From NCBI GenBank assembly GCA_022836915.1, contig CP094668.1, positions 6,758,001-6,822,000 on the forward strand: DNA of 64,000 nt. Reading direction: 5' to 3'. This document shows positions 40,388-51,367 of this stretch, piece after piece. This DNA comes from Paenibacillus sp. OVF10. Lineage in GTDB: Bacteria > Bacillota > Bacilli > Paenibacillales > Paenibacillaceae. A program made the translations under genes and the position numbers. Position 1 is the first letter of the stretch. Each line of letters opens with the position of its first letter. The notes under the pieces were generated by a model. That model was not told the origin of the DNA. It was given only the letters and a program-made list of their open reading frames with translations, and searched no databases.

Positions 40388-40433
40388 TAAAGAACCCGGC
40401 GAACAGTCCAAGACTGTCGACCGGGTTCTTTGT
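40388..40433. terminator. Bidirectional terminator
   Basis: AAAGAACCCGG...CCGGGTTCTTTG with an inner ACAGTC/GACTGT stem, between convergent genes. Confidence 0.85.
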
Positions 40434-40501
40434 TTAGCCACAAATGAAGATTCCATGAAATTACTGGGATCGTCTGTCAGAGGTATTGCGCCCTCTCCTG
40501 A

Positions 40502-41311
40502 TCAAGATTGGATGAAACGAATCAGTTCCGAATTGAATTTTTCCAATTCATCATAGAATGCACCATGACCGCTCTCTTCAAAAGCAATCAATTGAGACGA
40601 TGCGATGCCCTTGTGCATCTGCTCGGCGAATTCAAACGGACAGATCTCATCCTTTTTCCCGTGCAAAATGGCTGTTGGAACCTGGATCGAACTCAGGTCA
40701 CCACGCAAGTCCTCATCCCGCAACGCAATTGCACTGCGAATGGTACCATAGGATGAAGCCTCCATGCCAAGCGCGTGGAACCAATCCATGAATGGCTGGC
40801 TGTGTTTCTTCGCAAAGAACATGCCGCCAAACGTCTCCAGCAACTTCGGACGATCTGCAAAGATCGGCTCAATGATCTGCTCGTTCAACTGCTCTGGAGT
40901 CAATCCATATGGATAACCTTCGCGCTGTGTGAACACAGGGGCTGCCGCAGATAACAAGGCCAGCTTGGAGACACCATGTCCCTTATGGCGAGCCATGTAA
41001 TGTACTGCGATCGCTCCACCCATGGAGAATCCTGCGAGTACCGCGTCCTTCAGCTCCAGATCATCGATAACGGCACGAACATCGTCTGCCATGCGATCAT
41101 AATCATATCCTGTGGAAGGCTTATCCGATAAGCCATATCCTCTAAAATCTATCGCGATGGCACGAATGCCATGGTTCGGCAGTACATTCAACTGGTATTC
41201 AAACATTTTATAATTAACAGGCCAGCCGTGCAAAAAGACAACCGGGGTTCCTTCGCCAATATCTTCAACATATACTTTTACATTTGGTTCCACTTGTACA
41301 TAACGTCCCAT
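40502..41311 (-). CDS. Alpha/beta hydrolase, non-haem haloperoxidase-like
   Basis: A 269-residue intact hydrolase. The oxyanion motif VVFLHGWPVNY, the nucleophile in LAGFSMGGAIAVHYMAR, the acid in AILHGKKDEICPFE and the histidine in EESGHGAFYDE form the standard triad. Closest in pattern to the esterase or cofactor-free haloperoxidase group. The natural substrate cannot be told. The start ATG follows GGGAGCTG. No operon partner. Confidence 0.82.
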   Translation of the reverse strand: MGRYVQVEPNVKVYVEDIGEGTPVVFLHGWPVNYKMFEYQLNVLPNHGIRAIAIDFRGYGLSDKPSTGYDYDRMADDVRAVIDDLELKDAVLAGFSMGGAIAVHYMARHKGHGVSKLALLSAAAPVFTQREGYPYGLTPEQLNEQIIEPIFADRPKLLETFGGMFFAKKHSQPFMDWFHALGMEASSYGTIRSAIALRDEDLRGDLSSIQVPTAILHGKKDEICPFEFAEQMHKGIASSQLIAFEESGHGAFYDELEKFNSELIRFIQS

Positions 41312-41443
41312 ATTTCACAGCTCCCTTATTATCGAATCGTCTCTTCGAATCATTACCCGCTGACCCAAGGTTCAATCGTAAGCTGTTCAACCAGCCGCAT
41401 ACTACCAGCGAAACCAATTAACCATCTTTCTCTCCAAATCTGA

Positions 41444-43456
41444 TTACCGTAGCAGCCTAAGCCCATTCAAAATAACCAGAATTGTACTGCCTTCATGACC
41501 TACCACACCCAGAGGCAATGCAACGTCTTGGAGGAAGTTTCCAGCAATTAAAGCCAGAATAACGGTAATGGCAAAAAACATATTCTGCTTCACCGTGCGC
41601 TGTGCTCGCCGGGCCTGCCCAATCACCCAAGCGATCTCTTCAATGTTATCGTTCATCAGTACCGCATCAGCGACCTCCAATGCAGTTCCGCTACCCGACA
41701 ATCCCATCCCCATACCAACAGTAGCTGCTGCAAGTGCTGGTGCATCATTGACACCATCCCCTACCATTAACACAGGACCATACTTTTTGCGGAGGCCTTG
41801 AACCTGCTTCACTTTATCTTCAGGCAGCAAATCTGCATAGACCATACTTACTCCTGTTTCACGGGCAATTACAGAAGCTGATCTGGCTCGGTCTCCTGTT
41901 AACATGACAACTTTTACACCCATCACTTCAAGCTTTTTCACTGCAGCTGCTGCCTGTGGCCGTACCGTGTCCCGCATCGCGATCAGCCCGACTAATTCAC
42001 CATCAGCCATAACAACGGATACGGTTTTCCCCTCCCCTCAAGACGAGAGCGTACATCGTCCCACTCAGAAGACACCTTCACAGGGGTAACACCCTGTTTA
42101 TCTGGATCATCAACGTTGCTGTCTTTCATCTCCTCTGACTGCATCGATTCCATTACATCTGTTTTGCCAATACTCCAGACCACACCATTTATAGTTCCTT
42201 CGATACCCCAGCCTGTTAGAGCCTGTACGTGCTCCGCTTCCTGAAGTGTAATGTTCTCCTTGTTCGCCTGATCTACGATGGCACGAGCCAAGGGTGCATG
42301 GAGATGTTCTCAATCGCCGCTACCGCAGCTAACAGCTGGGTACGATCTACATGTTCAGCCGTAATAATATCGGTGACTTGCGGGGTGCCCATGGTCAATG
42401 TACCTGTTTTGTCAAAAGCCACGACCTGCGTGCGAGCCATATTCTCCATATGGGCACCACCCTTGAAGAGAATGCCACGGCGGGCACTGCTGGACATCGC
42501 GGACAGCATAACAGGCATGATGGAAGACACCAATGCACAAGGCGAAGCAACCACCAGAAATACCATCGCTTTATAAAATGCCTCATTCCATGTCCAGCCA
42601 AGCAGTAGTGGAGTTCCTGCAATCACAAGTAAAGTCACCCCTACAACAATACGTGCGTAAATTCCTTCAAACCGCTCCATGAAACGCTGGGAATCCGGCA
42701 CTTCTGCCTGCGCTTCTTCCACCATTTTAATGATTTTGCCAAACAGTGACCCTTCAGCCGATTTTGTAACCTCTACGTATAAGGCGCCCTCCCCGTTTAC
42801 CGTACCTGCATAGACTTCATCCCCCGCAACTTTGTCCACAGGCAGGGATTCTCCAGTAATGGACGACTGATTGATAAAAGAACTCCCCGGTACACCACGC
42901 CATCCGCAGGAATCAGTTCTCCCGGTTTGACCAACAGCAGATCACCCGGCTGCAGATCATCAATAGCCACGAGATTCATCTGTCCATCTTCAATACGCAG
43001 TGCAGTCTCCGGCTTAAGTGCGAGCAACGATGAGATATCCTTATGACTGCGCTCTGTCGCATAACTTTCCAACGCACCACTGAGTGCAAAAATAAAGATA
43101 AGCATCGCGCCTTCATTCCAGTAACCGATGGCTGCTGCCCCAAGGGATGCGGCAATCATCAGCAGATTTACATCCAGATCACGGTCCTTAACCAGTGTCT
43201 CGATACCTTCCTTCGCTTTGGTCCAACCGCCCACGGCATACGCCACAATGTAGAGCATGATGGATAAGGTACCAAAATACGGTGCAGTTCCCCAGGCAAT
43301 CAGCATCAACAGCCCGCTGCCCAATGCAGATTGCATCTCTTTATTCTGCATCATGGCTTTAAAATCAGGTTTCTTGCCCCGATTGGGGCCGGGTGTTTGG
43401 GATGAGCGTTGTTCTGCTTGTTTCTGTCTGTGTAGAGGTTGATGTATCGCTTGCAT
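41444..43456 (-). CDS. P1B4-type metal-exporting ATPase, PfeT/ZosA-like (three frameshifts)
   Basis: Heavy-metal P-type ATPase of about 671 residues without an N-terminal CxxC metal domain. Helix 6 has the motif ASPCALVSS (SPC, not CPC), typical of P1B4 pumps for Fe(II) or Co. Other motifs are the phosphatase loop SITGES, phosphorylation site DKTGTLTMGTPQ, HPLARAI and GDGVNDAPALAAA. Four frames are rejoined by G5 at 42885-42888 (VYRGSSFINQSSITGE), a T near 42290 (SMHPLARAIVDQ) and A5 near 42025 (GRGKTVSVVMADGE). The start is the ATG at 43456 after AAAGGA. A Fur-type box and a perfect palindrome lie in the leader. Iron efflux is the likely role. Confidence 0.87.
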
Positions 43457-43573
43457 ATGAATCACGTTCCTTTCGAATGGTAGGTTTGCGGATAGTGAAT
43501 GTGCTCAAGTTCCGCTTCCAGAAATGAAGTTGTATTGAGAATGAGAGCCATTGTTAATGCCCTAAAAATGACA

Positions 43574-43604
43574 CATGCTGCTGCGGGAATCCCGCAGCAG
43601 CATG
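43574..43604 (-). promoter_or_regulatory. Perfect palindrome in leader of metal ATPase
   Basis: 15-base arms CATGCTGCTGCGGGA / TCCCGCAGCAGCATG with one central base. It lies between the Fur-type box and the ATPase start, followed on the minus strand after five bases by ATTTTTAGG. It could be an attenuator, a transcript-end hairpin or a DNA operator. Confidence 0.5.
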
Positions 43605-43635
43605 GTTTTGTGAATGATTTTACAATAATCTCGAA

Positions 43636-43650
43636 TGAGAATGATAATCA
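43636..43650. promoter_or_regulatory. Fur/PerR-type box upstream of metal ATPase
   Basis: TGAGAATGATAATCA matches the 7-1-7 Fur consensus TGATAATNATTATCA with two mismatches. The site sits about 180 bases before the ATPase start. Confidence 0.6.
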
Positions 43651-43766
43651 TTTTTGTACTTATGCAATTATTTTTACCCAATACAACTTTTAATCAGTAT
43701 ATGCCCGCGGTCCTCATTTGTAAATGGCCTTTTTCAATGGTTACTCATAAATACGTGTTCAAAAAG

Positions 43767-43803
43767 ACAAAAAGCCGCTGTCCCAGAGGACAACGGTTTT
43801 AAC
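43767..43803 (-). terminator. Terminator after metY
   Basis: AAAACCGTTGTCCTCTGGGACAGCGGCTTTTT on the minus strand. Confidence 0.8.
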
Positions 43804-43877
43804 CATCTATTTACATTCATTTGACCTGTTTATGGCATATCACTTAAGTGATTGTTCGCACATCCACCCAATGCCAT

Positions 43878-45233
<1,356 letters not shown>

Positions 45234-45348
45234 TCACATGGTGGCATATGTTTTCCATATTCTCTCACAAGATGTCGTATTTGAAAAGACTTATTTCCGA
45301 TTGTTCCGATAAGAAAAATTAAATATGTACACTATTTATTTCTGTACT

Positions 45349-45378
45349 AAAAAAACCTTTGCCGTCGCAAAGGTTTTT
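45349..45378 (-). terminator. Terminator after kdu operon
   Basis: AAAAACCTTTGCGACGGCAAAGGTTTTTTT on the minus strand, about 45 bases after the epimerase gene. Confidence 0.85.
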
Positions 45379-45422
45379 CAGCTACTTTGGCTTAGGTATG
45401 CAATACCGAAGCCAGGGTTTGG

Positions 45423-46268
45423 TTAGACCCGAACTGCACTCCATACTTCACGCAAATGTTTGGCTGCAGGTACAGCTTCCTCCGCAGTTACGCCTTCAAG
45501 TGAAATATCGATATGTGGCTTATACGTTTTTAGCAATTCAAAAAATAACGGGTAATCCAGTATTCCTGCCCCAGGTACTGGGTTGAACTTTTCTCCCTGT
45601 GCATCAAAGGCTACATCCTTCGCATGGATCACAATCATGCGCTGATACAGCGATTCCATCACCTTACGCAAGAAAGCCCCTTGATCTGCTGCATGTGGCT
45701 GTTTGATCAAATTACACGGGTCGAACAGCATCCCCAGATTCGATGAAGGAATCTCTTCAAACAAACGTGTCATATGTTCATGCGTATGAAGGGTATGTGT
45801 GGACACAGGCTCAATCGCCGCATGCACGCCCCATTTCTCCGCTTCCTCAGCCAACTCCTCAACCGTTTCTTTCAGCACACTCCACGCCTTCTCTTCATAT
45901 CCATCCGGATGTGTATCCTGATAGGTGTCCAAGCCCCCGGTCTCCGTTGCTACCATGCTGCAACCAAAATCCCGGGCATAACGCAGATGCTCCTTGAATC
46001 GATCAATGTCCGCACGTCGTCTTACTGGATCAGGGTCAATCGGATTAATATAACAGCCCAGTACTGCAATCTTCACCCCGCGCTGTGCAAATTGATCTCC
46101 GATCTCATTTGCCAGTCCGGGGCTCAGCTTGCCATTTGATGAGTCCACATCTGATAATGCTTTGGCCAGCGCCAGCTGTACGGAATTAAATCCGTTATCC
46201 GCAATCGTCTGTGCAAGCTGTGCTGTAGGCTGTTTGCCAAATGTATGTGCCAGAATACCAAGTTTCAT
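45423..46268 (-). CDS. Sugar-phosphate isomerase/epimerase-like TIM-barrel protein
   Basis: A 281-residue xylose-isomerase-like TIM barrel (AP endonuclease family 2 fold). It has MKLGILAHTFGK, IAVLGCYINPIDPDP, CSMVATETGG, AAIEPVSTHTLHTHE, the metal-site segment LGMLFDPCNLI and VIHAKDVAF, then DISLEGVTAEE. Members isomerise or epimerise sugars or inositol derivatives. It is last in the order kduI, DeoR-type regulator, kduD, this gene. That suggests a role in hexuronate or related sugar conversion. The substrate is not determinable. Confidence 0.8.
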   Translation of the reverse strand: MKLGILAHTFGKQPTAQLAQTIADNGFNSVQLALAKALSDVDSSNGKLSPGLANEIGDQFAQRGVKIAVLGCYINPIDPDPVRRRADIDRFKEHLRYARDFGCSMVATETGGLDTYQDTHPDGYEEKAWSVLKETVEELAEEAEKWGVHAAIEPVSTHTLHTHEHMTRLFEEIPSSNLGMLFDPCNLIKQPHAADQGAFLRKVMESLYQRMIVIHAKDVAFDAQGEKFNPVPGAGILDYPLFFELLKTYKPHIDISLEGVTAEEAVPAAKHLREVWSAVRV

Positions 46269-46305
46269 CTCACTGCCTCCTTATGCTAATCCGATTATCA
46301 AACGA

Positions 46306-47058
46306 TTAACGTGCCATCCAGCCTCCATCGACATTCAGCACATGACCATTCAGATAATCCGAAGCGGCAGATGCCAGAAAGACAACCGGGCCTTTCAGAT
46401 CTTCTGGTGTTCCCCAACGCCCCGCAGGAATACGGGCTGTAATATCCCGGTAACGATTCTCGTCCGCACGGATCTGAGTAGTATTATCGGTTTCCATATA
46501 ACCAGGTGCGATACCGTTAATCTGGATTCCTTTACCTGCCCATTCATTGGCGAGTGCTTTGGTTAAACCGGCAACGCCATGTTTACTGGCTGTATATCCT
46601 GGCACGTTGATCCCACCTTGATAGGACAACATGGAAGCAATATTAATGATTTTGCCACTTCCGCGTTCAATCATATGTCTGCCTGCCAATTGGCTTAGGA
46701 AAAATACAGTGTTCAGGTTCAGACCAATTACATCATGCCAGTCCTGCCCTGCATGATCAGCCGCAGGTGTGCGACGGATGATTCCGGCATTGTTGACGAG
46801 AATGTCAATTCTGCCCTGGAACGCAAGCGCCTGTTCGAACACAGCCGACAACTCATCTTCACGACTTAAATCCGCTTCAATCACATAAGCCTTGCGTCCG
46901 AGTGCTTCAATGGCACTTGCCGTTTCCGCAGGCTTGGAATAAGAGACCAGCACCACATCAGCACCTGCTTCTGCCAAACCAATGGCCATCCCTTGTCCAA
47001 GTCCTCCCGAGGTACCTGTCACCAGTGCAACTTGTCCGCTTAAATCAAATGGGTTCAT
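46306..47058 (-). CDS. kduD: 2-dehydro-3-deoxy-D-gluconate 5-dehydrogenase
   Basis: Short-chain dehydrogenase of 250 residues, intact, acting in pectin breakdown on the DKII/KDG step with NAD(H). The cofactor motif is VTGTSGGLGQGMAIGL, the structural motif ILVNNAGIIRR, the serine IINIASML and the catalytic YTASKHGVAGLTKAL. FDLSGQVALVTG at the start and YLNGHVLNVDGGWMAR at the end are typical of KduD. The kduI gene in the same operon supports the assignment. Confidence 0.9.
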   Translation of the reverse strand: MNPFDLSGQVALVTGTSGGLGQGMAIGLAEAGADVVLVSYSKPAETASAIEALGRKAYVIEADLSREDELSAVFEQALAFQGRIDILVNNAGIIRRTPAADHAGQDWHDVIGLNLNTVFFLSQLAGRHMIERGSGKIINIASMLSYQGGINVPGYTASKHGVAGLTKALANEWAGKGIQINGIAPGYMETDNTTQIRADENRYRDITARIPAGRWGTPEDLKGPVVFLASAASDYLNGHVLNVDGGWMAR

Positions 47059-47135
47059 GAATGATTCCTCCGCATGGTTTTGATATGCAATCCTTAGAGC
47101 CGTCCGTTCTTTAATCCCATGAATAATGAATGAGG

Positions 47136-47897
47136 TTAACTTTGATAATCCACTGTGACACCGCTCTGCTCGTATAAGGCAGCCGTCTCTTCATCCAAAC
47201 GACTATCGCTGATAATGTAGTCCAGTTCCGAACACTGGGCAAAAGTCCGAAGTGCAAATTGTCCAAATTTATAATGATCCACAACGCCGTATACTTGCTG
47301 CGAGGCAGATATCATTGCTTTTTTCAAAGGAACCAGATCTCCCGTGTATATGGATAATCCAAATTCGGGATGAAGGGCTGTCGTGGATATAAAGGCTTTA
47401 TGAATGTTAAGACTGGATATAAACGCAGCCGTATCATCCCCAACCAACATATTCCGTACACGCGCCCCGCCAGGCACAACCAGTCGCACTTGCTCCTTTT
47501 TGGTCAACTCCGCAATAATGAACAGGTCATTGGTCACCACCGTCAGTGGTTGATTATCGAGACGTTTGGCCATCTCCAGCGTGGTGCTGCCACCATCGAG
47601 GGCAACGATATCTCCAGGTCGAATGTAAGTAAGGGCACGTTCAGCAATCTCCGTCTTCTCCGGATGATGCTTCTCGGTAACTCCGCGGCTATTCAAGATG
47701 CCATACTGATCATTCTGAGCCAGCATAGCACCACCGTGGACACGTACGAGCAGTCCCATACTCTCCAACTTGTCGAGATCCTCTCGCACTGTTTTCCCAG
47801 TCACCTGCAGCAACTCACTCAGATCACTGACGGTTACTTCCTGGCGCTCCAGCAGAGCCTCCATAATTTTTTCATGTCTTTTCAATGGATTCATCAT
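47136..47897 (-). CDS. DeoR/GlpR-family transcriptional regulator
   Basis: A 253-residue repressor-type regulator. The N-terminal HTH has RHEKIMEALLERQEVTVSDL and VTGKTVREDLDKLESMGLL, and the family turn VRVHGGAML follows. The C-terminal sugar-phosphate sensor has IVALDGGSTTLEMAKRL and VVTNDLFIIAEL. It lies inside the kdu operon, so it probably senses an intermediate of uronate breakdown. Three 10-base direct repeats upstream of kduI are its likely site. The start is the ATG at 47897 after AGGAAG. Confidence 0.88.
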   Translation of the reverse strand: MMNPLKRHEKIMEALLERQEVTVSDLSELLQVTGKTVREDLDKLESMGLLVRVHGGAMLAQNDQYGILNSRGVTEKHHPEKTEIAERALTYIRPGDIVALDGGSTTLEMAKRLDNQPLTVVTNDLFIIAELTKKEQVRLVVPGGARVRNMLVGDDTAAFISSLNIHKAFISTTALHPEFGLSIYTGDLVPLKKAMISASQQVYGVVDHYKFGQFALRTFAQCSELDYIISDSRLDEETAALYEQSGVTVDYQS

Positions 47898-47979
47898 AAT
47901 CAACTTCCTATATCACCTGAGTCAAATGAGTGAGTTCTAGTGTCTACCCTGTCAATTTAACTCAGACATCTGTAATTTA

Positions 47980-48819
47980 TTATTTCAGGTCTTTCATCGC
48001 TACGCCGTCCATATCTTCGAACGTCTGGTTCTCACCAGCCATCGCCCAACAGAAGGTGTAATTGCTTGTACCCACACCACTGTGAATGGACCAGCTTGGG
48101 GAAATGATCGCCTGGCGATCACGTACAACCAGATGGCGTGTTTCGTTTGGCTCACCCATCATATGAAATACAACACCGTCTTCAGGCAAGTTCCAGTACA
48201 AGTATACTTCGGAACGGCGGTTATGGGTATGTGCAGGCATCGTGTTCCACATGTTACCCTTGTCGAGTTCGGTAATGCCCATCACCAACTGACAACTCTG
48301 AATTCCACCTTCTCCTTGGTGAATGTAACGATAGATCGTACGCTCATTGGAAGTTTCGATGCTGCCCAGATGATTCGGCTGAGCTTGTTCTTGCGTTGCT
48401 TTTACTGTTGGATAGGTGTGATGAGCCGGTGTGGATACAAAATAGAATTGGGCAGGTTGAGCCTTGTCACTGCTCGTGAACACAACTTCCTTCACACCTC
48501 TACCGATGTAGAGACATTCCTTCGCTCCAATCTCATAACCTTGTCCGTCCGCTGTCACTGTTCCGTGACCACCGACATTAATGATACCGATTTCACGACG
48601 CTCCAGGAAAAAGTTCGTTCCGATATCTTTCAGGTTCACTTCAAGGGTAATGTCCTTGCTCTCAGGTACAGCCGTTCCCACAATATAACGATCCACATGA
48701 GAATACACCGTTACCAATTCATCGGTTGCAAACAGTTGCTCCATCAAAAATTCCTCACGCAGGCGAGATGTATCATACGTTTTCACTTCATTGGGATGTG
48801 CAGCATAACGATTTTCCAT
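47980..48819 (-). CDS. kduI: 5-dehydro-4-deoxy-D-glucuronate isomerase
   Basis: A cupin-fold zinc isomerase of 279 residues that converts DKI to DKII, a product of unsaturated oligogalacturonates. The start MENRYAAHPNEVKTYDTSRL is characteristic. The metal site is PAHTHNRRSEVYLYW, and the end has SWSIHSGVGTSNYTFCWAM. Intact. First gene of the kdu operon. AAGGAATGG precedes the ATG. Confidence 0.95.
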   Translation of the reverse strand: MENRYAAHPNEVKTYDTSRLREEFLMEQLFATDELVTVYSHVDRYIVGTAVPESKDITLEVNLKDIGTNFFLERREIGIINVGGHGTVTADGQGYEIGAKECLYIGRGVKEVVFTSSDKAQPAQFYFVSTPAHHTYPTVKATQEQAQPNHLGSIETSNERTIYRYIHQGEGGIQSCQLVMGITELDKGNMWNTMPAHTHNRRSEVYLYWNLPEDGVVFHMMGEPNETRHLVVRDRQAIISPSWSIHSGVGTSNYTFCWAMAGENQTFEDMDGVAMKDLK

Positions 48820-48870
48820 TATTAATCCATTCCTTTCGTCATTTAAATTAGTTGGGATTGAGTTTGATAA

Positions 48871-48900
48871 TGTTCATATAAGTTCATTTTAGTTCATTAT
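48871..48900. promoter_or_regulatory. Three in-phase direct repeats upstream of kduI
   Basis: TGTTCATATA, AGTTCATTTT and AGTTCATTAT follow each other at exactly 10-base spacing, one per helical turn. DeoR-family regulators are known to use direct repeats. Probable operator of the regulator encoded in the kdu operon. Confidence 0.55.
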
Positions 48901-49014
48901 GTATCTTTTGTGTACCTTTATTTTTAAAATAATAATTTTCTACGACAAAACATTTTTGATTCTAACTGTCTTCGATATAATACAAGACATGGTCAGTCAA
49001 AGGAGATGCAAGCT

Positions 49015-49163
49015 ATGGATTACCAATCGTGGATCGGAGTATCTACTCCTCCCAAGAAAATGGTAGTGGAATCGGAGGTAACAGTCCAAGTACTGCAATA
49101 ACGGCTGCCATAATCGCAGTAAACATCATATCTTTAATCTTCACAACAAGGCACCCAATATGA
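49015..49163 (+). CDS. Possible 49-residue peptide with C-terminal helix (frameshifted)
   Basis: From an ATG with AAAGGAG ahead, the frame reads MDYQSWIGVSTPP and then leaves the good frame. Adding one C at the CCTCCC near 49055 continues QENGSGIGGNSPSTAITAAI and then a hydrophobic stretch (IAVNIISLIF) to a stop at 49161. A TATAAT lies at 48976-48981. Glycine/serine-rich front plus hydrophobic tail could be a membrane micropeptide. No family known. The evidence is thin. Confidence 0.3.
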
Positions 49164-49216
49164 ATTAGTTGTTAATTACGCATTCTTTATGTTGAGTTTT
49201 TTCTATGTCTTATGTA

Positions 49217-50197
49217 TTACTGTAATAAGAGAACCTTCCCTTCGATACCCGATTCAGCCGCTGCAATAGCCTGGTGTACATTCGTTAGTTCATACGTCGC
49301 CCCAATGTTTGCCATGACAAGCCTCCTGCTCTGACCAGCTCTATCACCTCATGAAATACCTGTTCCCAGCGTTCTTGCGAACAGCGTTCCACCCAATGCT
49401 TTAACCAGAAAAGTTTCACTTGAACTTGTGTTCCCCGGGTTACTTCATGCCATAAAGGTGTGATACCCGAAAGCAGTCCTACACTGATGACCGTCCCATT
49501 TGGTTTAAGGTAACTGACTAACTGTTCCCCGTCTGTCCCTCCAATACAATCCACGGCTGCATCAGCACCGCACCCCTCTGTTAATTCCGTAATTCTAGCC
49601 TGTAGCAACTCGTTCGTCGTATTGATAACAGAAACTGCTCCAAGACGATACAGTTCAGCAGTATGACGATCATCTCTCGTAAGCGCAATCAACTTAAATC
49701 CATTGATTTTTGAGATCTGTGCAAAGATTCGTCCGATCGCAGATCCCCTGCATTCACAATCAGGGTATCACCATACGTAAGCTTAAGCACCTCTGTACAG
49801 ATCAACCAAGCCGTCACCGGATTAATATAGAGCTGACTGGCTGATTGATCATCGATATCATTCGGCACAATAATCGTATGTTGCTCCAAAGTCTTCACGA
49901 CGTCCTGCCAAGTATTCTCACCTTTTAGCGGCAAGACACGGCGCCCCAACATTTGATTGGATACTCCCGGTCCTACTGCTTCTACTATCCCCACACCCTC
50001 AAACCCGGGAACAGCTGGTAAACGGGTACGATGCGGGTAAGCTCCTCGAACAGGAATGATATCGGAGGGATTAATAGGCCGAGCATACATCCTCACTGCT
50101 AATTCACCGGGGCCAGGGGTATCACATCTTTTTCTTCCATACATAACACTTCACATGGTTTGCCAAAACGATAGTAACGGATTACCCTAGCTTTCAT
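49217..50197 (-). CDS. MDR-family oxidoreductase, enoyl-thioester-reductase-like (three frameshifts)
   Basis: Medium-chain NADPH-dependent dehydrogenase/reductase without visible zinc ligands, like quinone reductases or 2-enoyl thioester reductases. From the ATG at 50197 (after TAGGAGATG), MKARVIRYYRFGKPCEVL leads through a C5 repair at 50109-50112 (PLAPGELAVRMYARPINPSD). Then VPGFEGVGIVEAVGPGVS and a G5 repair near 49746 (IVNAGGSAIGRIFAQISK, the cofactor site) follow. A last repair near 49318 gives LVMANIGATYELTNVHQAI, ending at 49217. Repaired length is about 327 residues. The physiological substrate is unknown. Confidence 0.75.
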
Positions 50198-50360
50198 TGG
50201 TACATCTCCTAAAATAATTTTGCTAAAATAGCTCTAGCTAAAATATTGAATATATTGACAGAGTGTATAACAATAGTATCAATGGTAAATTATTTCATCA
50301 ATGACTTATTATGATATTTACAACTTTTTTTCATTAAAATATGCGATAACTTCTGCTTAG

Positions 50361-50407
50361 AAAAAAGAGCCCCACAACCTTGAATTCCAAGGTCGTGAAG
50401 CTCTTCA
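50361..50407 (-). terminator. Terminator after qox operon
   Basis: AAGAGC...ACCTTGGAATTCAAGGT...GCTCTTTTTTC on the minus strand. Confidence 0.8.
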
Positions 50408-50416
50408 TCATATGAA

Positions 50417-50746
50417 TTAATGTGCAACAGCATTGTTAAGCATGATCCAGATCGAACCAATTACGATGGTCATCATAATCAGTAATCCGAAAATAAGGGC
50501 CATGACATTCCAGCGTGGTTTCTCTGTTTCACGGATATGCATGAAGAAGAAGAGTTGAACCACAAACTGAAGTGCTGCTGTACCAAGAATCACAATGAGT
50601 GTACCTGTTTTGCCCATCATGTCGTTCAAAACCACCACAAGTGGAATGATTGTCAGTACGACGGACAGAATGAAGCCGATGACATAAGACTTCAGTGAGC
50701 CATGTTGTTCATGGCCGTGGGAATCATGTGAGTTGTGCTCTGCCAT
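50417..50746 (-). CDS. qoxD: Quinol oxidase subunit IV
   Basis: A 109-residue CyoD/QoxD-type subunit of the haem-copper quinol oxidase. After a His-rich start (HNSHDSHGHEQHGSLKS) come three helices, e.g. YVIGFILSVVLTIIPLVVVL and LQFVVQLFFFMHI. The pattern FFMHIRETEKPRWNVMALIF is family-typical. Last gene of qoxABCD. It starts immediately after the qoxC stop. Confidence 0.92.
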   Translation of the reverse strand: MAEHNSHDSHGHEQHGSLKSYVIGFILSVVLTIIPLVVVLNDMMGKTGTLIVILGTAALQFVVQLFFFMHIRETEKPRWNVMALIFGLLIMMTIVIGSIWIMLNNAVAH

Positions 50747-51367
50747 CTACATCACCCCCATGAGATAGACGATCGACAGGAGGAAGATCCATACGACGTC
50801 CAAGAAGTGCCAGTACAAGCTGATGACGTTGATCTTACCGCGAGTAACGTCGGTAATCCCACGTTTTTTCAGTTGGAACATGAGTCCGATCATCCAGATC
50901 AGACCAAGCGATACGTGAAGTCCGTGAGTACCCACGAGGGTGAAGAATGCACCAGAAGCTGCACTCGTCGTGTAACTAAAACCTTCGTGAACCATCTCAA
51001 CAAACTCGTAAACCTCTAGGGCGATAAAGCTTGCACCCAGAACAGCTGTAACAATCAGCCAGTTAATCAATTGTTTTACTTTACCCTGGTTCATTGCCAG
51101 AACGGCAAGTCCGCTTGTAAATGAACTCGTGAGCAAGATGAATGTCTCGGCGATAACGCCAGGCATTTTGATCAGTTCGGACAAAATCGGTCCGCCCGCC
51201 GAATTGTCACGCAACACAATGAAGGTTGCGAACAATACGGAGAACAAGATAACGTCGGAAATCAGGAAGAACCAGAATCCGAGAATTTTCATTTCCTGTG
51301 GATCATGGTGGCCATGGTCATGACCATGCGCATGATTCTCACCGTGCTTAGCGGCTGCTTGAGCCAT
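50747..51367 (-). CDS. qoxC: Quinol oxidase subunit III
   Basis: A 206-residue haem-copper oxidase subunit III with five predicted helices after a His-rich N-terminus (HGENHAHGHDHGHHDP). It has GFWFFLISDVILFSVLFATF, the conserved ETFILLTSSFTSGLAVLAM, and GTHGLHVSLGLIWM near the C-terminal part. It abuts qoxB without a gap; AAGGGGG inside the qoxB end serves as its binding site. Supports the core oxidase. Confidence 0.93.
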   Translation of the reverse strand: MAQAAAKHGENHAHGHDHGHHDPQEMKILGFWFFLISDVILFSVLFATFIVLRDNSAGGPILSELIKMPGVIAETFILLTSSFTSGLAVLAMNQGKVKQLINWLIVTAVLGASFIALEVYEFVEMVHEGFSYTTSAASGAFFTLVGTHGLHVSLGLIWMIGLMFQLKKRGITDVTRGKINVISLYWHFLDVVWIFLLSIVYLMGVM

